A model generated the notes under the pieces. The model did not search any database. It was not told where the DNA came from and worked only from the letters and a program-made list of their open reading frames with translations. From NCBI GenBank assembly GCA_022545875.1, contig JAKEIF010000205.1:1-6810 (forward strand): 6,810 nt of DNA, written 5' to 3'. Source of the stretch: Nitrososphaera sp. GTDB taxonomy: Archaea > Thermoproteota > Nitrososphaeria > Nitrososphaerales > Nitrososphaeraceae. Shown in pieces: positions 5,296 to 6,810 of the stretch. Within the stretch, counting starts at the first letter, position 1; every line of letters starts with the position of its first letter. Position numbers and translations under genes: made by a program.

Positions 5296-6492
5296 TTATG
5301 CAAAATCCGTAATGCGCCTTTGGCTGCGCAGGTTTTTGTAGATTAGAATTCTTGCCATGATTTCAGCCTTGGAAACTGATAGGTGGCTCACAGCAAAAGA
5401 AATAGCATCATCAAGGTTTTCAAAAGTAGTGGGCGCCTTTTTCAGCGCTTGCCGAACTCCCTCTCTTATCTGCCAAACACCCAGAGGCATTACATATTCA
5501 GGACGGATTTCCCTCAAGACAAGCGCCGCTGCCTTACGCCGTCTCTGTGACAAGTGTTCGGAAACGGCGAGCCTTGCTGAAAAGTATGCACCCGCTATCG
5601 TTGGATAATGCCCTAGACCACGGGCATCTTCGTAGTCCGACCCTATTCCGATCTGCCCATCGGCTGTGAACCATGACTCTGCCATCTCAAAGCTCCAGAC
5701 TTCGTCGGGTATTAGAATAACAACATATTGATTTGCCAGATGTGAATATCTCGTTACTTCGAATCCATCTAGCGACGGATATGCGTCGATTTCTCTGACA
5801 AGGTTTTTTGAAATCACGTCATCGGTGGCGGTAATGCTCCACCTCGTTGGAACGAGCTTGCGCGTTTTTTTCCCGCCAAGCATTCCTACGCTAAGGACCC
5901 GCTGGATCCTGCTGGTTTCTAGGCCCCGCTTGTACAGACCTATGATTGCATCTGAAGCTTTCAAGTCGGTATCGTAGTAGGCTGATTCGATTCTCTGGTC
6001 TGCGGACGACGCCACCAGCCTAAAGTTCTTCAGCGCTGCAGCGGGACCAAAAGGGGCTGCTTCGGTATCAAGTCGGATCTCCTTTCCAAGATCGACGTCG
6101 CTCAGCGGCTGTTTTTCAAAGATCGCTTCGCTCTCTACGGGCCTCTGAGACATTGCCAGATCCTGCAGGTTCTCAATGAAACGGCCGGAAGTCTCTCGGA
6201 TATTGAGATCCTTGATGCCCCTTACAAGGGCTAGACGATAATTGGCGATCTCTTCAATGCTCTTGCCCGCCCAGGTCTCAGGACTGTCCAAGACTGAAGT
6301 GTCGCCATGCAGGGGAGGGATCATGGGCCCAACCCTGACTTTTGGATAACCGTACCGGCCAACAAAAACCGACGGTGGACTGGCACCATCGATACGATCT
6401 AGTGCAAGCTTAGAAGAGTTGTCGGATAGAAATCGGATCCAGTTCTGCTCAAGCCTCTTCTTAATCTCGGAGGTTGTAGACACGAGTGCCAT
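5296..6492 (-). CDS. Nre-family (NreA-like) archaeal DNA repair protein, lacking the N-terminal zinc module
   Basis: The Nre family is an archaea-wide protein group; its haloarchaeal member NreA has been linked to repair of DNA damage and to PCNA binding. Family signatures are clear over the 398 residues: SPPSVFVGRYGYPKV at 38-52 followed by VGPMIPP (54-60), DSPETW at 69-74, VPTRWSITATDD at 214-225, and GLGHYPTIAGAYFSARLAV at 292-310. The last eight residues, QRRITDFA (391-398), fit the Q-x-x-h-x-x-F core of a PCNA-interacting (PIP) motif, but the final aromatic is Ala. The protein contains no cysteine, so the N-terminal zinc-binding module I recall in other Nre proteins is absent. ATG 6492 is the chosen start. 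GTG 6483 (codon 4) is possible, since the TATA-like element is rather close to the ATG. The Cys4 protein gene follows 45 bp downstream. Confidence 0.92.
   Translation of the reverse strand: MALVSTTSEIKKRLEQNWIRFLSDNSSKLALDRIDGASPPSVFVGRYGYPKVRVGPMIPPLHGDTSVLDSPETWAGKSIEEIANYRLALVRGIKDLNIRETSGRFIENLQDLAMSQRPVESEAIFEKQPLSDVDLGKEIRLDTEAAPFGPAAALKNFRLVASSADQRIESAYYDTDLKASDAIIGLYKRGLETSRIQRVLSVGMLGGKKTRKLVPTRWSITATDDVISKNLVREIDAYPSLDGFEVTRYSHLANQYVVILIPDEVWSFEMAESWFTADGQIGIGSDYEDARGLGHYPTIAGAYFSARLAVSEHLSQRRRKAAALVLREIRPEYVMPLGVWQIREGVRQALKKAPTTFENLDDAISFAVSHLSVSKAEIMARILIYKNLRSQRRITDFA
5299..5322 (-). other. Codons of the PIP-like C-terminal motif of Nre
   Basis: These codons encode QRRITDFA at the very end of the protein. 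Gln at position 1, Ile at 4 and Phe at 7 match the PIP-box pattern for docking on the PCNA sliding clamp; the eighth position is Ala instead of an aromatic residue. The extreme C-terminal location is typical of functional PIP motifs. Binding itself is inferred. Confidence 0.6.
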
Positions 6493-6510
6493 AGGATTAG
6501 TTGGCGTGAG

Positions 6511-6517
6511 ATTTATA
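6511..6517 (-). promoter_or_regulatory. TATA-like element upstream of nre
   Basis: TATAAAT on the minus strand is centred about 22 bp before ATG 6492. That is a few bases short of the usual 26-27, but about 31 before GTG 6483. It is the only TATA-like element just upstream of nre and probably drives it. The sequence also reads TTTATA on the plus strand, so a transcript in the other direction is possible. Confidence 0.45.
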
Positions 6518-6555
6518 GCATCAAGCCAAGACCCAATTGACGCAATTTACCCCCA

Positions 6556-6571
6556 GTAACCGCAAGGTTAC
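6556..6571 (+). other. 6-bp hairpin with GCAA (GNRA) tetraloop
   Basis: GTAACC (6556-6561), loop GCAA, GGTTAC (6566-6571). The arms are perfectly complementary. As plus-strand RNA the loop belongs to the very stable GNRA class; on the minus strand it would be TTGC, which is not. This asymmetry hints at a plus-strand RNA, but a single short hairpin may be chance. Confidence 0.35.
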
Positions 6572-6672
6572 AGAACCGTTATCAAGGCTGAGAATACGAG
6601 TTAGGCGGTTGACCACGCTCGTGGAAAAAGGCTTTCTTCGCCCATCCAGTGCAACTCGCGATAACCCTAGAG

Positions 6673-6704
6673 GTTGGAGGTAGAAAAGGGAGTCATGTTC
6701 CAAC
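6673..6704 (-). terminator. Stem-loop just after the stop of the right-edge gene
   Basis: GTTGGA (6673-6678) pairs with TCCAAC (6699-6704) across a 20-nt loop. On the minus strand it begins 3 nt after the TAG of the partial gene, and its loop contains a CCCTTTTCT stretch, so it may be that gene's 3' end structure. On the plus strand it is followed 10 nt later by seven T. The stem is short and the assignment is uncertain. Confidence 0.2.
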
Positions 6705-6707
6705 AGA

Positions 6708-6810
6708 CTATCTATTTTTTTCCTGCCAACGCTGCATCAGTTTCTTCTCATCGACTGTGAAGAAAGACTTGTGCCAGAACAGCGCGCTCGCTATTGCAAC
6801 GTAACTTGAA
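6708..6810 (-). CDS. C-terminal end of an unidentified protein (5' part outside window)
   Basis: Reading the minus strand from the right edge, one frame runs without a stop for 33 codons and ends with TAG at 6710-6708. The translated tail contains ALFWHKSFFTVDEKKLM followed by QRWQEKNR. It has a hydrophobic, aromatic stretch and then an amphipathic, charged helix-like end, which looks like a genuine protein terminus. The other two minus-strand frames close within 21 codons. Too little is present to name a family. It is in the same direction as nre but 215 bp away. Confidence 0.55.
   Translation of the reverse strand, partial: SSYVAIASALFWHKSFFTVDEKKLMQRWQEKNR

Larger units (their letters stand above)
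6542..6721 (+). ncRNA. Speculative small RNA in the hairpin-rich gap right of nre
   Basis: The 215 bp between nre and the next gene contain no convincing coding region. On the plus strand, TTTATAGC (6512-6519) could act as a TATA box with a start near 6542. Downstream are a 6-bp hairpin with a GNRA loop (6556-6571), a second 6-bp stem (6673-6678 with 6699-6704), and a run of seven T at 6715-6721. This order (TATA, hairpins, T-run) would fit a transcript of about 180 nt. Each element alone could be chance, and the T-run overlaps the last codons of the opposite-strand gene. No tRNA, SRP, RNase P or C/D-box pattern is visible. Confidence 0.12.

Noticed and set aside
6521..6703. A 60-codon minus-strand frame starting at TTG in the gap right of nre
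   Set aside because: It has no TATA box at useful spacing and no motif, its Arg codon use is unusually varied, and its sequence contains the hairpins described. Kept out as probably non-coding, though a small real gene is not fully excluded.
6493..6707. Possible tRNA or known structured RNA in the gap
   Set aside because: No T-arm consensus, acceptor pairing, or C/D-box, SRP or RNase P signature was found on either strand.

Overview
This window looks like an ordinary chromosomal stretch of an ammonia-oxidising-type archaeon (Thaumarchaeota/Nitrososphaerota), probably the Nitrososphaera side because base composition is roughly balanced rather than AT-rich. Four things support this: an archaeal-type SMC tail, an archaeal/eukaryotic-type prolyl-tRNA synthetase with a C-terminal Tyr and a Cys4 zinc site, an archaea-specific Nre (NreA-like) DNA repair protein, and TATA boxes about 27 bp upstream of start codons with no room for a Shine-Dalgarno leader. 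Genus is inferred from the overall look; no database search was run.

Layout. The left part reads rightward: the C-terminal part of chromosome-segregation SMC (cut by the window edge), then 39 bp later a zinc-type cation diffusion facilitator. The facilitator ends in a perfect 9-bp inverted repeat that contains its stop codon. A convergent small zinc-ribbon gene follows on the minus strand. It is divergent from a rightward gene for a 100-residue Cys/His protein of unknown function, and each of these two genes has its own TATA box in the 132-bp gap between them. The 100-residue gene converges on a leftward cluster with stop codons overlapping inside CTAA. In transcription order the leftward cluster is nre, a 102-residue Cys4 protein, proS, and a DedA/VTT-type membrane protein. 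The right edge holds a 215-bp gap with several hairpins, then the last 33 codons of another minus-strand gene.

Function. The genes are mostly housekeeping: chromosome organisation (SMC), DNA repair (Nre), translation (ProRS), metal homeostasis (CDF) and membrane maintenance (VTT). Three small proteins with paired cysteines are interspersed and are the least understood content. I see no mobile element, CRISPR array, tRNA, rRNA or defence island.

No clearly new multi-gene system is visible. The best leads are the Nre protein, which has no cysteine at all (so no zinc module) but keeps a PCNA-binding-like C-terminus; the two unknown Cys proteins; and a hairpin-rich gap that might encode a small RNA.
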